Source: CAZQXD01 sp964597315
GTDB taxonomy: Bacteria; Pseudomonadota; Gammaproteobacteria; Competibacterales; Competibacteraceae
Direction of reading: 5' to 3'
DNA: 64,000 bases
NCBI GenBank assembly: GCA_964597315.1
Contig: CAZQXD010000001.1
Span: 62,001-126,000 of the forward strand
The translations under genes were made by a program, and so were the position numbers. Position 1 is the first letter of the stretch; every line of letters starts with the position of its first letter. This document shows, in pieces, positions 32,710 to 42,016 of this stretch. A model generated the notes under the pieces. It had not been told where the DNA came from and searched no databases. It was given only the letters and a program-made list of their open reading frames with translations.

Positions 32710-32732
32710 ATCAGCCGCCCAACTAGGCTGAT
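32710..32732. repeat. Inverted repeat between surE and smrA
   Basis: ATCAGCC (32710-32716) and GGCTGAT (32726-32732) are perfect inverse copies with a 9-base spacer, in the 135-base divergent gap. There is no T-tract, so a regulator site for either promoter is more likely than a terminator. Confidence 0.45.
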
Positions 32733-32783
32733 GTCTCGATTCTACCGTCCCGGCGCCCCGATCCACCAGACGCAGAGCCGCCA

Positions 32784-33329
32784 ATGACTAAAAAACCTGC
32801 TATGGCCCCGGAAGACAGCCAATTGTTCCGCGCCACTGTCGGCCCGGTCAAACCCCTGCCCTGTGACCGGATAGACCCGGCCCCGGCCAAACCCCCTCCC
32901 GTGCCCCGCCATAGCCATGAGGACGAACGGCAGGTCTTGGTGGATATGGTATCGGACTACTTCGAACCCGCCGACATGGAGACCGGCGAGGAGCTGAGCT
33001 ACCATCGTTCCGGTCTCCAACAATCGGTGCTGCGCAAGCTGCGCAGGGGCCAGTTCCGGGTTAGCGCCGTCCTAGATTTGCACGGCCTGAACGTGGCCGC
33101 CGCCCGGGAGGCCCTCAACGGGTTTTTATACAGCGCCCGCCGGGACAACCTGACTTGTGTACGCATTATCCACGGCAAGGGCAACCGCTCCCGCCACAAG
33201 GGACCCGTGATCAAGCAGAAGATTAACCACTGGTTGCGCCAGCGCGACGACGTGCTGGCCTTCTGCTCGGCACGGCCGGTGGACGGGGGGACCGGGGCGA
33301 TTTATCTGCTGTTGCGAAGCCAACTTTAA
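32784..33329 (+). CDS. smrA: Smr-domain endonuclease SmrA
   Basis: A 181-residue protein with a variable Pro-rich N-terminus and a C-terminal Smr domain from about residue 90: VLDLHGLNVAAAREAL with the catalytic-type DLHG, RIIHGKGNRSRHKGPVIK, and a terminal GAIYLLLR strand. Stand-alone Smr proteins are nicking or structure-specific nucleases; in E. coli SmrA is a DNA endonuclease and SmrB cleaves mRNA at collided ribosomes. The N-terminal FRATVGPVKPL pattern fits proteobacterial SmrA. The biological role here is inferred. Confidence 0.88.
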   Translation: MTKKPAMAPEDSQLFRATVGPVKPLPCDRIDPAPAKPPPVPRHSHEDERQVLVDMVSDYFEPADMETGEELSYHRSGLQQSVLRKLRRGQFRVSAVLDLHGLNVAAAREALNGFLYSARRDNLTCVRIIHGKGNRSRHKGPVIKQKINHWLRQRDDVLAFCSARPVDGGTGAIYLLLRSQL

Positions 33330-33391
33330 TTTACCGCCCGGTCGGGAACCGGCCTGGACGGCCTGCCAGGTTTGAGGCATGCTCCCCGGTC

Positions 33392-33955
33392 ATGGCCTCC
33401 AGACAACGTAGCAAACTGCTTAAAGAGTATCGGGAAAAAGCCCAGCGGCGCTACCAGAAGGAGCGTCGGGCCAATTTGCTGGCCGCCCCGGGCGTCCATG
33501 ACCTGATCCTGGTGCTAGACAACCTCAAACCGGACTTCAATATCGGCAAAATTTTCCGGGCTGCCGACGCGTTCGGGGTCCATGAGGTGCATTTGGTGGG
33601 CACCGAGTATTTCGACCCGATTCCGGCCAAGGGTTCGTTCCGCTGGGTGCCGGCCCGTTTCCATGCCGACTTCGGCGCTTGCTACCGGGAGCTGACCGGG
33701 CGCGACTATAGCCTGTTCACTCTGGAACCGGAGGCCGACGCACTGCTCCCCAGCGCCCCCCTGCCGGAGCGCAGCGCCTTTGTAATGGGCCATGAGGAGT
33801 TCGGGATCAGCTTCGACAAGGCCGATTTTCCCGGCGTCCAGGCGCTACGCATCCCCCAGTTCGGCAAGGTGCAAAGCCTCAATGTCAGCATTGCCGCCGG
33901 GGTGGTGATGTATGAGTATGTGCGTCGACGGATCATGTTGACCGCTGACGACTGA
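33392..33955 (+). CDS. TrmH/SpoU-family RNA methyltransferase
   Basis: A 187-residue protein of the SPOUT class. The three knot motifs are visible: NIGKIFRAADAFGVHEVHLV, AFVMGHEEFGISFD and LNVSIAAGVVMYEYVRR. A basic N-terminus (SKLLKEYREKAQRRYQKERR) probably contacts RNA. These enzymes transfer methyl groups to ribose 2'-OH of tRNA or rRNA; the exact target cannot be told from the sequence. It lies 62 bases after smrA and may be co-transcribed. Confidence 0.88.
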   Translation: MASRQRSKLLKEYREKAQRRYQKERRANLLAAPGVHDLILVLDNLKPDFNIGKIFRAADAFGVHEVHLVGTEYFDPIPAKGSFRWVPARFHADFGACYRELTGRDYSLFTLEPEADALLPSAPLPERSAFVMGHEEFGISFDKADFPGVQALRIPQFGKVQSLNVSIAAGVVMYEYVRRRIMLTADD

Positions 33956-33977
33956 GTGTCTCGCGGCGGGCAAGGAA

Positions 33978-35336
33978 TCAGTCTCCGGCCACGGTCATGC
34001 TCTCCACCAACAGCGAGCCACAGCGCACGCCGCCCCGTTCGTCCACATCGGCGCCGACAGCCACCAGCCCAGCGAACATGGTCTTGAGATTGCTGGCGAT
34101 GGTGATCTCCTCTACGGGGTGCTGAATGACGCCCCCTTCCACCCAAAACCCAGCGGCGCCTCGGGAATAATCGCCAGTGAGGATATTCACCCCCTGGCCC
34201 ATGAGTTGGGTGACCACCAGGCCGGTATCCATTTGCCGGAGCAGGCCCTGGAAGTCCGGGCCGTGGGGTTCGACGATGACGTTATGCACCCCGCCGGCGT
34301 TGCCGGTGGTCTCCATTCCCAGGCGGCGGGCCGAATAGCTGTCCAGCACATAGCCCCGAACCACCCCGTCCCGCACCAGATCCCGGGGGGCGGTAGCCAC
34401 CCCTTCGGCGTCGAAGGGGGCGCTGCCCAAGGCGCCGGGCAGCAGCGGCTCCTCGCGGATGCCCAGCCACGAAGGAAACACCTGCCGGTCCAGACTGTCC
34501 ACCAAAAACGAGGCCCGCCGGTACTGAGATGGGCCACGGATCGCCCCCAGATAATGGCCCACCAGGCCCCGGGCCATTTCCGGCACGAACAGCACCGGCG
34601 CCGAGCGGGTGCCCAACCGCCGCCCCCCCAGCCGTTCCAAGGCCCGCTCGGCGGCCCGTCGGCCCACATGGGGCGCGGCCTCCAACCGGGCGGCCTGTCT
34701 GGAGAGGGTATACCAGTGGTCCCGCTGCATACCGGCCCCGTCCTGGGCGATCACCGAGCAACTCAGGGAATGGCGGCTGGTGGGATAACCGCCGATAAAC
34801 CCGTGGCTATTGCCGTAGACCACCAGGGAACCGGAACTGGCCACGCTGGCGCCCTCGGAATTGGTGATCCGGGGGTCCAGGGCGCGGGCGGCGTCCTCGC
34901 AGTCCCGGGCCAGGTCAATGGCCTGCTCGGCGCTCACCCCCCAGGGATGATACAAATCCAGATCCGGCGCCTCCCGGGCCAAACGTCGGGGGTCAGCCAG
35001 CCCGGCGCAAGGGTCGGCGGCAGTATGGCGGGCAATGTCGCAGGCCGCCCCCACGGTGTCGCGAATGGCCGCCTCGCTCCAGTCGGAGGTGCTGGCGGAC
35101 CCTTTGCGGCTATCGAAATACACCGTCACCCCCAGGCCTCGATCCCGGTGATGCTCCAGAGTCTCCACCTCCCCCAGACGCACCGTCACCGACAACGCCG
35201 TGCCGAAGCTGACCGCCGCCTCGGCGGCCCCCGCCCCCCGAGTCCGGGCTTCGTCCAGAATAGTCCCGACCATGGCTTCAAGACGGGCGCGGTCCGGCAG
35301 TTCCGGCGCGGGTGAGGGCTTGGCGATATCTGACAT
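33978..35336 (-). CDS. pmbA: TldE/PmbA subunit of the TldD/E metalloprotease
   Basis: A 452-residue protein of the PmbA_TldD family, lacking the HExxxH of its partner TldD. Motifs: RGLGVTVYFDSRKGSASTSD, GLRQMDTGLVVTQLMGQGV-like end (LVVTQLMGQGVNILTGDYS) and GFWVEGGVIQHPVEEITIAS. TldD/E is a heterodimeric protease that degrades unfolded peptides, matures microcins and acts on the CcdA antitoxin. ATG 35336 gives the family length; an upstream open extension has no support. darP lies divergently 49 bases away, as in E. coli. Confidence 0.93.
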   Translation of the reverse strand: MSDIAKPSPAPELPDRARLEAMVGTILDEARTRGAGAAEAAVSFGTALSVTVRLGEVETLEHHRDRGLGVTVYFDSRKGSASTSDWSEAAIRDTVGAACDIARHTAADPCAGLADPRRLAREAPDLDLYHPWGVSAEQAIDLARDCEDAARALDPRITNSEGASVASSGSLVVYGNSHGFIGGYPTSRHSLSCSVIAQDGAGMQRDHWYTLSRQAARLEAAPHVGRRAAERALERLGGRRLGTRSAPVLFVPEMARGLVGHYLGAIRGPSQYRRASFLVDSLDRQVFPSWLGIREEPLLPGALGSAPFDAEGVATAPRDLVRDGVVRGYVLDSYSARRLGMETTGNAGGVHNVIVEPHGPDFQGLLRQMDTGLVVTQLMGQGVNILTGDYSRGAAGFWVEGGVIQHPVEEITIASNLKTMFAGLVAVGADVDERGGVRCGSLLVESMTVAGD

Positions 35337-35385
35337 TGGGCATACCTTATGGTTTACCATCGCGGCGCAGCGGACCACCACGATC

Positions 35386-35895
35386 ATGAACGAAGACTTC
35401 GACGACGAACCAGAACGCGGCCCCAGCAAAAGCCAGCTCAAGCGCGAGGCCCATGCTCTCCAGGCTCTGGGCGAGCGGCTGACGCGGCTCAAACCGGGGA
35501 TGCTGGACGGCCTACCCCTGCCCCCGGAGCTGCGCGCCGCCGTGGACGCGGCCCGGGCCATGAGCAAGCGCGAGGCCCGCCGCCGGCAATTGCAATTCAT
35601 CGGCAAGCTGATGCGGCGGCTGGACGCCGATCCCATCCGCCAGGCCCTGGACAGTCTGGACGCCGCCAGCCTGGCCGACAAGCGCCGCCATCACGCCTTG
35701 GAAGACTTGGTAGCGGCGCTGCTGGCCGGGGACGAGGCCCGGCTGGGAGAGTTCCTAGATCGCCACCCCGCCACCGACCGCCAACACCTACGCCAATTGC
35801 TGCGTAAGGCCCAACGGGAGCAGCAAGAGGACAAGCCCCCCGCCGCCCGCCGGGCGCTGTTTCGGTATCTGCGGGACGTGGAGAGCGGTCCCTAA
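35386..35895 (+). CDS. darP: Ribosome biogenesis factor DarP (YjgA, DUF615)
   Basis: A 169-residue, highly charged helical protein. Signature: SKSQLKREAHALQALGERL near the N-terminus, LDGLPLPPELRAAV, and MSKREARRRQLQFIGKLMR, followed by ALEDLVAALLAGDEARLGEF. DarP binds late 50S assembly intermediates. ATG 35386 has normal length and family start. It is placed on the opposite strand between pmbA and tldD; its stop lies 2 bases from the tldD stop. Confidence 0.93.
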   Translation: MNEDFDDEPERGPSKSQLKREAHALQALGERLTRLKPGMLDGLPLPPELRAAVDAARAMSKREARRRQLQFIGKLMRRLDADPIRQALDSLDAASLADKRRHHALEDLVAALLAGDEARLGEFLDRHPATDRQHLRQLLRKAQREQQEDKPPAARRALFRYLRDVESGP

Positions 35896-35897
35896 GC

Positions 35898-37343
35898 CTA
35901 GGCTCGGGTGCCACCCACGGTCAGCCCATCCACCCGCAAAGTGGGCTGGCCCACCCCCACCGGGAGGCTCTGCCCGGCCTTGCCGCAGGTGCCAACCCCC
36001 TTGTCCAGTTGCAGGTCGTTGCCCACCATGGACACTCGGGTGAGTACATCCGGGCCGTTGCCAATCAGGGTGGCGCCCTTGACCGGGCGAGTCACCTTGC
36101 CATGTTCGATGAGATAAGCCTCATTGGCGGCGAACACGAATTTGCCGGAAGTGATGTCCACCTGGCCGCCGCCAAAGTTGACCGCGTACAGCCCCTTGTC
36201 CACGGAGGCAATGATCTCGGCGGGGTCATGGGGACCGGCCAACATATAGGTGTTGGTCATTCGCGGCATGGGCAGATGGGCGTAGGACTGACGGCGGCCA
36301 TTGCCGGTAGAGCGCACCCCCATCAGCCGAGCGTTGTGGCGGTCCTGCATATAGCCTTTCAAAATGCCGTTCTCGATCAGCACCGTGTATTGGGTAGGCT
36401 CTCCCTCGTCGTCCATATTCAGGGAGCCGCGCCGCCCGGCCAGGGTGCCGTCGTCCACCACCGTACACAGGGGCGAGGCCACCTGCTCGCCCAGGCGCCC
36501 GGCAAAGGCCGAGGTGCCTTTGCGGTTGAAGTCCCCTTCCAGTCCATGGCCCACGGCCTCATGGAGCAGCACCCCAGGCCAGCCCGGACCCAGCACCACA
36601 GTGAGGGACCCGGCGGGGGCGTCTTCGGCCTCCAGGTTGACCAGGGCCTGGCGCACCGCCTCCCGGGCATAGCCCAAAGCCCGCTCGTGGTCCAGAAACC
36701 AACCATAGCCCACCCGACCACCGCCGCCGCTGGAACCTTGTTCCCGGCGGCCTTGGTCCTCGACGATGACGCTGACATTAAGCCGCACCAGGGGTCGCAC
36801 ATCCCCGGCCAGGGTGCCGTCGCTGGCGGCCACCAGCACCACGTCGTGGCTGGAGGCCAGGCTGACCATCACCTGGCTGACCCGAGGGTCCAGGCGGCGA
36901 GCCTCTTGGTCCAACCGTTCCAGTAAACGGACTTTTTCCTGGGCGGAAAGGGTCTCCACCGGGTCCAGGGGATCATAGAGGGCCAGCCCTCCGCCGCCCC
37001 GCCAGGTCCGCACGGCGCCGCCGTCGCCCCGCCCGGCGATGGCCCGGGCGGCCCCGGCAGCCTCCAGCAGGGCTGGCAGAATAATCTCGTCGGAATAAGC
37101 GAAGCCGGTTTTTTCGCCGCTCACCGCCCGCACCCCCACGCCCTGGTCGATACCATGGCCGGCGTTCTTGACCTGGCCGTCTTCCAGGGACCAGGATTCG
37201 TGGCGGCTGAGCTGAAAGTACAGATCGGCGCTGTCCACGGCCCGGCCCAGCAGTCGGTCCAGCGCCTTGTGGAGATCGTTCTCGGCCAGCCCGGCGGGGC
37301 CAAGGATACGAGAACGGGCGATGTTCAGGGGGGTTTCGGTCAT
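35898..37343 (-). CDS. tldD: TldD metalloprotease subunit
   Basis: The catalytic subunit of TldD/E, 481 residues, with the zinc site in LLHEAVGHGLEGDFN and a later Cys near the C-terminus (GVGTCGKAGQSLPVGVGQP). Other family marks: SRHESWSLEDGQVKNAG and RGSLNMDDEGEPTQYTVLIE. ATG 37343 gives the family length; an open upstream extension overlaps the nitrilase gene and is rejected. It lies downstream of yhdP and the nitrilase gene in the conserved order. Confidence 0.94.
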   Translation of the reverse strand: MTETPLNIARSRILGPAGLAENDLHKALDRLLGRAVDSADLYFQLSRHESWSLEDGQVKNAGHGIDQGVGVRAVSGEKTGFAYSDEIILPALLEAAGAARAIAGRGDGGAVRTWRGGGGLALYDPLDPVETLSAQEKVRLLERLDQEARRLDPRVSQVMVSLASSHDVVLVAASDGTLAGDVRPLVRLNVSVIVEDQGRREQGSSGGGGRVGYGWFLDHERALGYAREAVRQALVNLEAEDAPAGSLTVVLGPGWPGVLLHEAVGHGLEGDFNRKGTSAFAGRLGEQVASPLCTVVDDGTLAGRRGSLNMDDEGEPTQYTVLIENGILKGYMQDRHNARLMGVRSTGNGRRQSYAHLPMPRMTNTYMLAGPHDPAEIIASVDKGLYAVNFGGGQVDITSGKFVFAANEAYLIEHGKVTRPVKGATLIGNGPDVLTRVSMVGNDLQLDKGVGTCGKAGQSLPVGVGQPTLRVDGLTVGGTRA

Positions 37344-37399
37344 GGGGTTTGGCCAGATTTTTGGAAACGGTGTTTTTAAAGAGACCGATCCACGGGAAC

Positions 37400-38224
37400 T
37401 CAGTTCAGCCCGCAATGCAAGCGCCGGTGGTCGATGGTGGGAAACATCCGCCGGATGCTTTCTAGGCGGCCATGGTCGATGCGGGCCTGTACCAGCCCGG
37501 AGCCACGGAGCAGGCGGTCCAGCACCACGCCCCAAGGATCGATAATCATGCTATCGCCATGGGTCTCCCGACCGTTAGCGTGATAGCCGCCTTGGGCCGG
37601 AGCGATCACATAGCAGAGGTTCTCGATGGCCCTGGCCCGGAGCAACGGCTCCCAGTGCGCCCGGCCAGTAACGGCGGTAAAAGCCGACGGCAGCACCAGG
37701 ATTTCCGTCCCCTGGTCCAGCAAGCCCCGGAACAGCTCCGGGAAGCGCAAGTCGTAGCATACCGCCAGACCCAGCCGCCCAAAGGGGGTATCCACGGCCA
37801 CCAACTGCTGACCAGGCTCGATCACGGCCGATTCGTTATAGCTCTCCGGGCTGTCCACCACCCGCACATCGAACAGGTGTATCTTGTCATAGCGAGCCAC
37901 CCGTCGGCCCCGGTCGTCGAAGAGCAGGCAGGCGGCCCGGACCTTGCGCGGATCGTCGGCCACTATGGGAATGGTGCCCCCCACCAGCCACAGCCCATGG
38001 CGGGCAGCCTGGCGGGACAGAAAGGACTGCAAGGGACCTTCGCCGTCAACTTCCCGCACCGCCACCATGTCGGACTCCTTATGGCCCATCAAGGCGAAGT
38101 TTTCCGGCAGCGCCACCAACTTGGCGCCACCGGCGGCGGCCCGGGCAATCAGCCGCTCGGTTTCAATGAGGTTGGCGTTAATATTAGGCCCGGAAGCCAT
38201 CTGCGCGGCGGCGACCAGTGTCAT
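37400..38224 (-). CDS. Nitrilase-superfamily amidase (Nit1/deaminated glutathione amidase type)
   Basis: A 274-residue carbon-nitrogen hydrolase. The Glu-Lys-Cys triad is visible: E41 in ALPENFALMG, Lys in VARYDKIHLFDV and Cys in LAVCYDLRFPELFR. The proteins between yhdP and tldD in gammaproteobacteria belong to the Nit branch, which hydrolyses deaminated glutathione as a metabolite-repair step. Specificity here is inferred from that relationship. Confidence 0.9.
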   Translation of the reverse strand: MTLVAAAQMASGPNINANLIETERLIARAAAGGAKLVALPENFALMGHKESDMVAVREVDGEGPLQSFLSRQAARHGLWLVGGTIPIVADDPRKVRAACLLFDDRGRRVARYDKIHLFDVRVVDSPESYNESAVIEPGQQLVAVDTPFGRLGLAVCYDLRFPELFRGLLDQGTEILVLPSAFTAVTGRAHWEPLLRARAIENLCYVIAPAQGGYHANGRETHGDSMIIDPWGVVLDRLLRGSGLVQARIDHGRLESIRRMFPTIDHRRLHCGLN

Positions 38225-38260
38225 AATTTTCTCTCCATTGGCTTGAGATCACGCTTATCA

Positions 38261-41200
38261 TTATGGGCGTCGGCTAGGCTCGGTTTGCCGCTCCACAATC
38301 GGGTCCGCCCATGGGCCAGTCACCCGGTAGCGAACTTGGGCGGCCTGGTCGATATTGTCTTGCAATAGCCGCTCGGCGAGAAACAGCGCTGCCCCAACGG
38401 CTGGCCCTCCGGCAATGGCTCCGGCTACCGGCAGGGCGGTGCTGACCCGGGGGATGACGGTCACGGTCTGATCATAGTCCCTATCCGCCAGACCGATACG
38501 TCCCTGAATCAGTATCCGGGCGGCGGGCGACGCCACGGTCAAATCTTCGGTCACGGCGTCGCCTTTTGCCAGAACGAAGCGGCCACCGATGCCATCAAAC
38601 GCCAGACCCTCTCGAAACAAGTCACTAAAATCCAGGCGCAACCGGCGCAGCAGACCGGGGATGCTGAATAAACCCATCATCCGGCCCATGCCCGGCTCGA
38701 TATTCATCAATCGGCCCTCGCCCATGGTCAGCTCGATCTGTCCGCCCAGGCTATTGAGACGCGGCGCCGACCAGGGACCGTTCCAATGCAGTTTCAGGTG
38801 CGCCTCGGTCTGGCCCTGGCGCAGACCCATTGGATAACCCAGCGCGGTCAGGAAAGCGCCCGGATCGCGGCTGTCGAATGTGGCTTCCAAACGGCTCTCA
38901 GAACCTTGCCCGGTGTTCAGCCATTGGCCGCTGCCTTTAAGACCGTGCAGTTCTGATTCCAGTTCCAGACGGGTCAACCGCGCCCCACCGTCATGGGGTG
39001 CGATGGCCAGCCGCAAGCGGCCCAGGGGACGATCATCCACCGCCAAGTCGCCCACCGACACCCATAGGGGTGGCAGGTCGCCGGGGTCCGGGGGCGGGGA
39101 CCGGGAACCCAAGGAAGACGACGGCGCCCGCGCCAGATTTAACCGTTTCAGATCAACGCCCACCGGCGTCTCCGGGCTAGGCTGAATGGGCAGAAACAAG
39201 CGGCCATTCACCCCCTCGCCGACCACTTCCAGGCGCAGGGCGTCGCCCTGGTTTTTCCCCTTGAGCCGCAGCCGGTTCAGCTTGAATCCCCGGACCCGCA
39301 GTTCGTCGATTGACACATCCAGTGTCCTGAGCCACGTCCCCCAGTCCTGGGGTCCGGCGCCGTTCCCCAGGCCATCCAGTTCCAACCGGGACAGCCGCGC
39401 TCTCACCGCCAGGCCCGGCTCCCGGGGCAGCCGCGCCAAACCGGCGTTGATGCGCAACTCCCCGCGCTCGAACCGGGGTTGATCGGGAAACCCATGCAGT
39501 TTCAGTTCGGCATGCACCGCCGTTCCTTGAACACCCAGCCCGTAATCCAGCCCCAAACGCAAGTCGGCCCCCCTACGGCCCTGAACCCGCAAGGTAAACT
39601 CCCGAAGCTGCCCGGCGGGTTTATGGAAGGGCGGCGGCAACCCCACCTCCAGCCCCTCCAATTGAGAGGCGAGTACCAGGGCGAAGTCTCCTTCCCGCTC
39701 CGCTTCGGGCAATACTAGAGCCAGATTCCAATCAGTGGTCCCGGTCAGGGGCAGCTCCAGTTCTTGGAACCCGTCTCCCAGCAGGGTGGCGACCGACTGC
39801 CGGGTACTCAACAAATAGCGGGTCTCCAGACCCGCCAAACCCTCCCGGGTATCAATATCCAGCCGGGCCGGAGCGCCCCGGAAGCTCAGGTGCAAACCCT
39901 GGGCCGTCAGGCCCTGGCGATCAAAGGCCACTTCGCCCCGCAGTCGCTCCAAGCTGAGCTTCCAGGAGGGCAAATGGACCGTATTGTCGGTGAAGCCCAA
40001 CTTACCCTGCACCTGGATTTGGCGCGAACGCTGTTCCAGGGGAATAGCCAACTCCAGGTCCAGGGTAGTGTCCCCCTGTACTCGCAGTTGCCCCAGCGCC
40101 TTGCCCAGATGCGCCGCCAGGGGGGTTTCCCGCACATACCGCAGCAAGGTCTCGCCCGGCCCGGTAGCCCGGCCAGTCAGAGTCAGTTCGGCATCCTGTA
40201 AGTCAGCGATGGCCACCCGCGTCCCGGACAGTCGCGCGTCGAAGATCCGCGCCTCGTCCGCCAGGGCCGTGAATCCCTGGTTGCGGAACTCGACCAGCCC
40301 GTTCAGTCCCTGGACTGCGGGCCAGCCGGGCAGGTAGTCCAGGGTGGCGTCCTGGACCTGAAACCGGGTCTCGAACAGCCCCTCCCCTTCCCGGAATGGA
40401 AAATCCGCCCCTCGGCCCCGCAAAACCATTCGACCTTTGGTCACCTGCCCCGCCACCAGGGCGCGGTCCAGCCAGGCCACCACCTTGGGTGGCATGCCGC
40501 CGACCGGTAGATAGGCGCTGGTCCGCGCTAGCGTCAGGTCACTAAAATCCACTTTCAGGTCCAGGTTCAGGCCCCTCTCCGGCGTCAGTTGAACACTGCC
40601 CTTTAGCTTGGCTTGCAAATCGGCATTAGCCAGTTTGAGGCCCGGCGTCGCCACCACCCAGCCCGCCGGGTCACGCCGCCAGGCCAACTCCCCGGCCAGG
40701 CTGGATAGTTGCAGTGGGGCGCGGAACAAGGCCGGGGCAAGCAGGCGCGAATCGCGGCTGTCCAGTTCGATCCGCCCTCCCGAAGGGTCCAGGGACAGTC
40801 GGCCCTCCAAGCCGATCACCCCGGGCCGGTGGTCTAGGGCCGCTAACGCCAGGTCGGTGACCCGGGCGGCCAGAGCATAGTCGGCGGTGGGCCGCGCCAG
40901 GTCCACCCTGAAGTCCAGCTCCGACGCCGCCCCCCGGAGGCTCAGGCCGTCCAGCAGGGCGCGTTGCTCAGGGTTCAGGGCGGCGGCGACTGCGGCCAGT
41001 TTCGTCAGCTCCAGATTGGCGGCATGGCCCTCCAGTCGGGTTCCGTTCAAGGCCAGATCCAGGCGGGTCAGGAGCGGTCGGCCAGCGTCGGCTGGCCAGT
41101 CGCTGGTCCAGGTCCAGCCAGTGGCGTCGCGCCGCCAGCGAAACCAGCCTGCCGATAAACCCAGGGGTGTCGCCCCGCCCAAATCGGACAGGACCAAACG

Positions 41201-42004
41201 CCCTTGCGCCTCGCTCAGAAGGCCGTCCCGTATCTCGCCCCAAACCTCCAGACCCAACCGACCCACCGCCAAGCGCTCGACCACCGTCGGCAGCGGCCAG
41301 GCGCCTGGTTCCAGATCTTGGCCGCGCAGATACATCCGGCCTTCCCAGGCGGCGTCATCGACCCGTCGGCGTAGTTCAGCGGCCCCCCGCAAACGACCTT
41401 CCTCCGGTTCTCCGGCCTCCAGCCCCAGCTTGAGGGTTTCGCCGCCGCGCAGACTGATCCGTAAATTGCGTAGCACCAGGGGCGGCCCGTCGGCCAAGCG
41501 CAGCACCAGTTCGCCGCTGTCCATATCCAAGGCATGAATTCCGGCCAGCAGCTCCGGCAGCTCCCTCAGGCTAAGACCAATGTCGCCCTCTACACCCAAA
41601 AGGCGCAAGCGACCAGCCTCTTGGACCAACACTAACCGTGGCCCGGTCAGGTGCACCTTGCCCAACACCCAGCGGCCCCGCCACAGGGAGCGGGGCAAGT
41701 CCACTCCCACCACTGCCCGGGTGGCGCTGAGCAGCGGCGCGCCGCCGTTAGGGGCGCGCAGGCTAAGACCATCCAGGCGCAATTCCGGCCCCCCCCCGGA
41801 CCAGGCCGCAGCGATCCCCTGCAAGCGCACCGGCAGCCCCAGATACTCTTCCAAGCCCCGCTCCAATTCGGCCCGGTAGTCGGCCACCAAGGGCAAGGCC
41901 AGCCGCCCCACCGCCACCAGCAGGGCGGTGGCCACCACCAGCAGCAGGCTTAGGCGCAGGGTCCAGCCCCAGGTATGGCGGGCGGTCAGCAGGAGCAGGC
42001 GCAT
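38261..42004 (-). CDS. yhdP: YhdP-family AsmA-like envelope lipid-transport protein
   Basis: A 1247-residue protein with one N-terminal membrane helix (LRLSLLLVVATALLVAVG) followed by a very long periplasmic region rich in beta strands, ending with the AsmA-like C-terminal part (MNIEPGMGRMMGLFSIPGLL, VTVIPRVSTALPVAGAIAGG). Length and both ends match YhdP. YhdP, TamB and YdbH span the periplasm and carry phospholipids toward the outer membrane. It lies between rng and the nitrilase gene in conserved order, 12 bases after the rng stop. Confidence 0.93.
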   Translation of the reverse strand: MRLLLLTARHTWGWTLRLSLLLVVATALLVAVGRLALPLVADYRAELERGLEEYLGLPVRLQGIAAAWSGGGPELRLDGLSLRAPNGGAPLLSATRAVVGVDLPRSLWRGRWVLGKVHLTGPRLVLVQEAGRLRLLGVEGDIGLSLRELPELLAGIHALDMDSGELVLRLADGPPLVLRNLRISLRGGETLKLGLEAGEPEEGRLRGAAELRRRVDDAAWEGRMYLRGQDLEPGAWPLPTVVERLAVGRLGLEVWGEIRDGLLSEAQGRLVLSDLGGATPLGLSAGWFRWRRDATGWTWTSDWPADAGRPLLTRLDLALNGTRLEGHAANLELTKLAAVAAALNPEQRALLDGLSLRGAASELDFRVDLARPTADYALAARVTDLALAALDHRPGVIGLEGRLSLDPSGGRIELDSRDSRLLAPALFRAPLQLSSLAGELAWRRDPAGWVVATPGLKLANADLQAKLKGSVQLTPERGLNLDLKVDFSDLTLARTSAYLPVGGMPPKVVAWLDRALVAGQVTKGRMVLRGRGADFPFREGEGLFETRFQVQDATLDYLPGWPAVQGLNGLVEFRNQGFTALADEARIFDARLSGTRVAIADLQDAELTLTGRATGPGETLLRYVRETPLAAHLGKALGQLRVQGDTTLDLELAIPLEQRSRQIQVQGKLGFTDNTVHLPSWKLSLERLRGEVAFDRQGLTAQGLHLSFRGAPARLDIDTREGLAGLETRYLLSTRQSVATLLGDGFQELELPLTGTTDWNLALVLPEAEREGDFALVLASQLEGLEVGLPPPFHKPAGQLREFTLRVQGRRGADLRLGLDYGLGVQGTAVHAELKLHGFPDQPRFERGELRINAGLARLPREPGLAVRARLSRLELDGLGNGAGPQDWGTWLRTLDVSIDELRVRGFKLNRLRLKGKNQGDALRLEVVGEGVNGRLFLPIQPSPETPVGVDLKRLNLARAPSSSLGSRSPPPDPGDLPPLWVSVGDLAVDDRPLGRLRLAIAPHDGGARLTRLELESELHGLKGSGQWLNTGQGSESRLEATFDSRDPGAFLTALGYPMGLRQGQTEAHLKLHWNGPWSAPRLNSLGGQIELTMGEGRLMNIEPGMGRMMGLFSIPGLLRRLRLDFSDLFREGLAFDGIGGRFVLAKGDAVTEDLTVASPAARILIQGRIGLADRDYDQTVTVIPRVSTALPVAGAIAGGPAVGAALFLAERLLQDNIDQAAQVRYRVTGPWADPIVERQTEPSRRP

Positions 42005-42016
42005 GGTCGGTAAGCG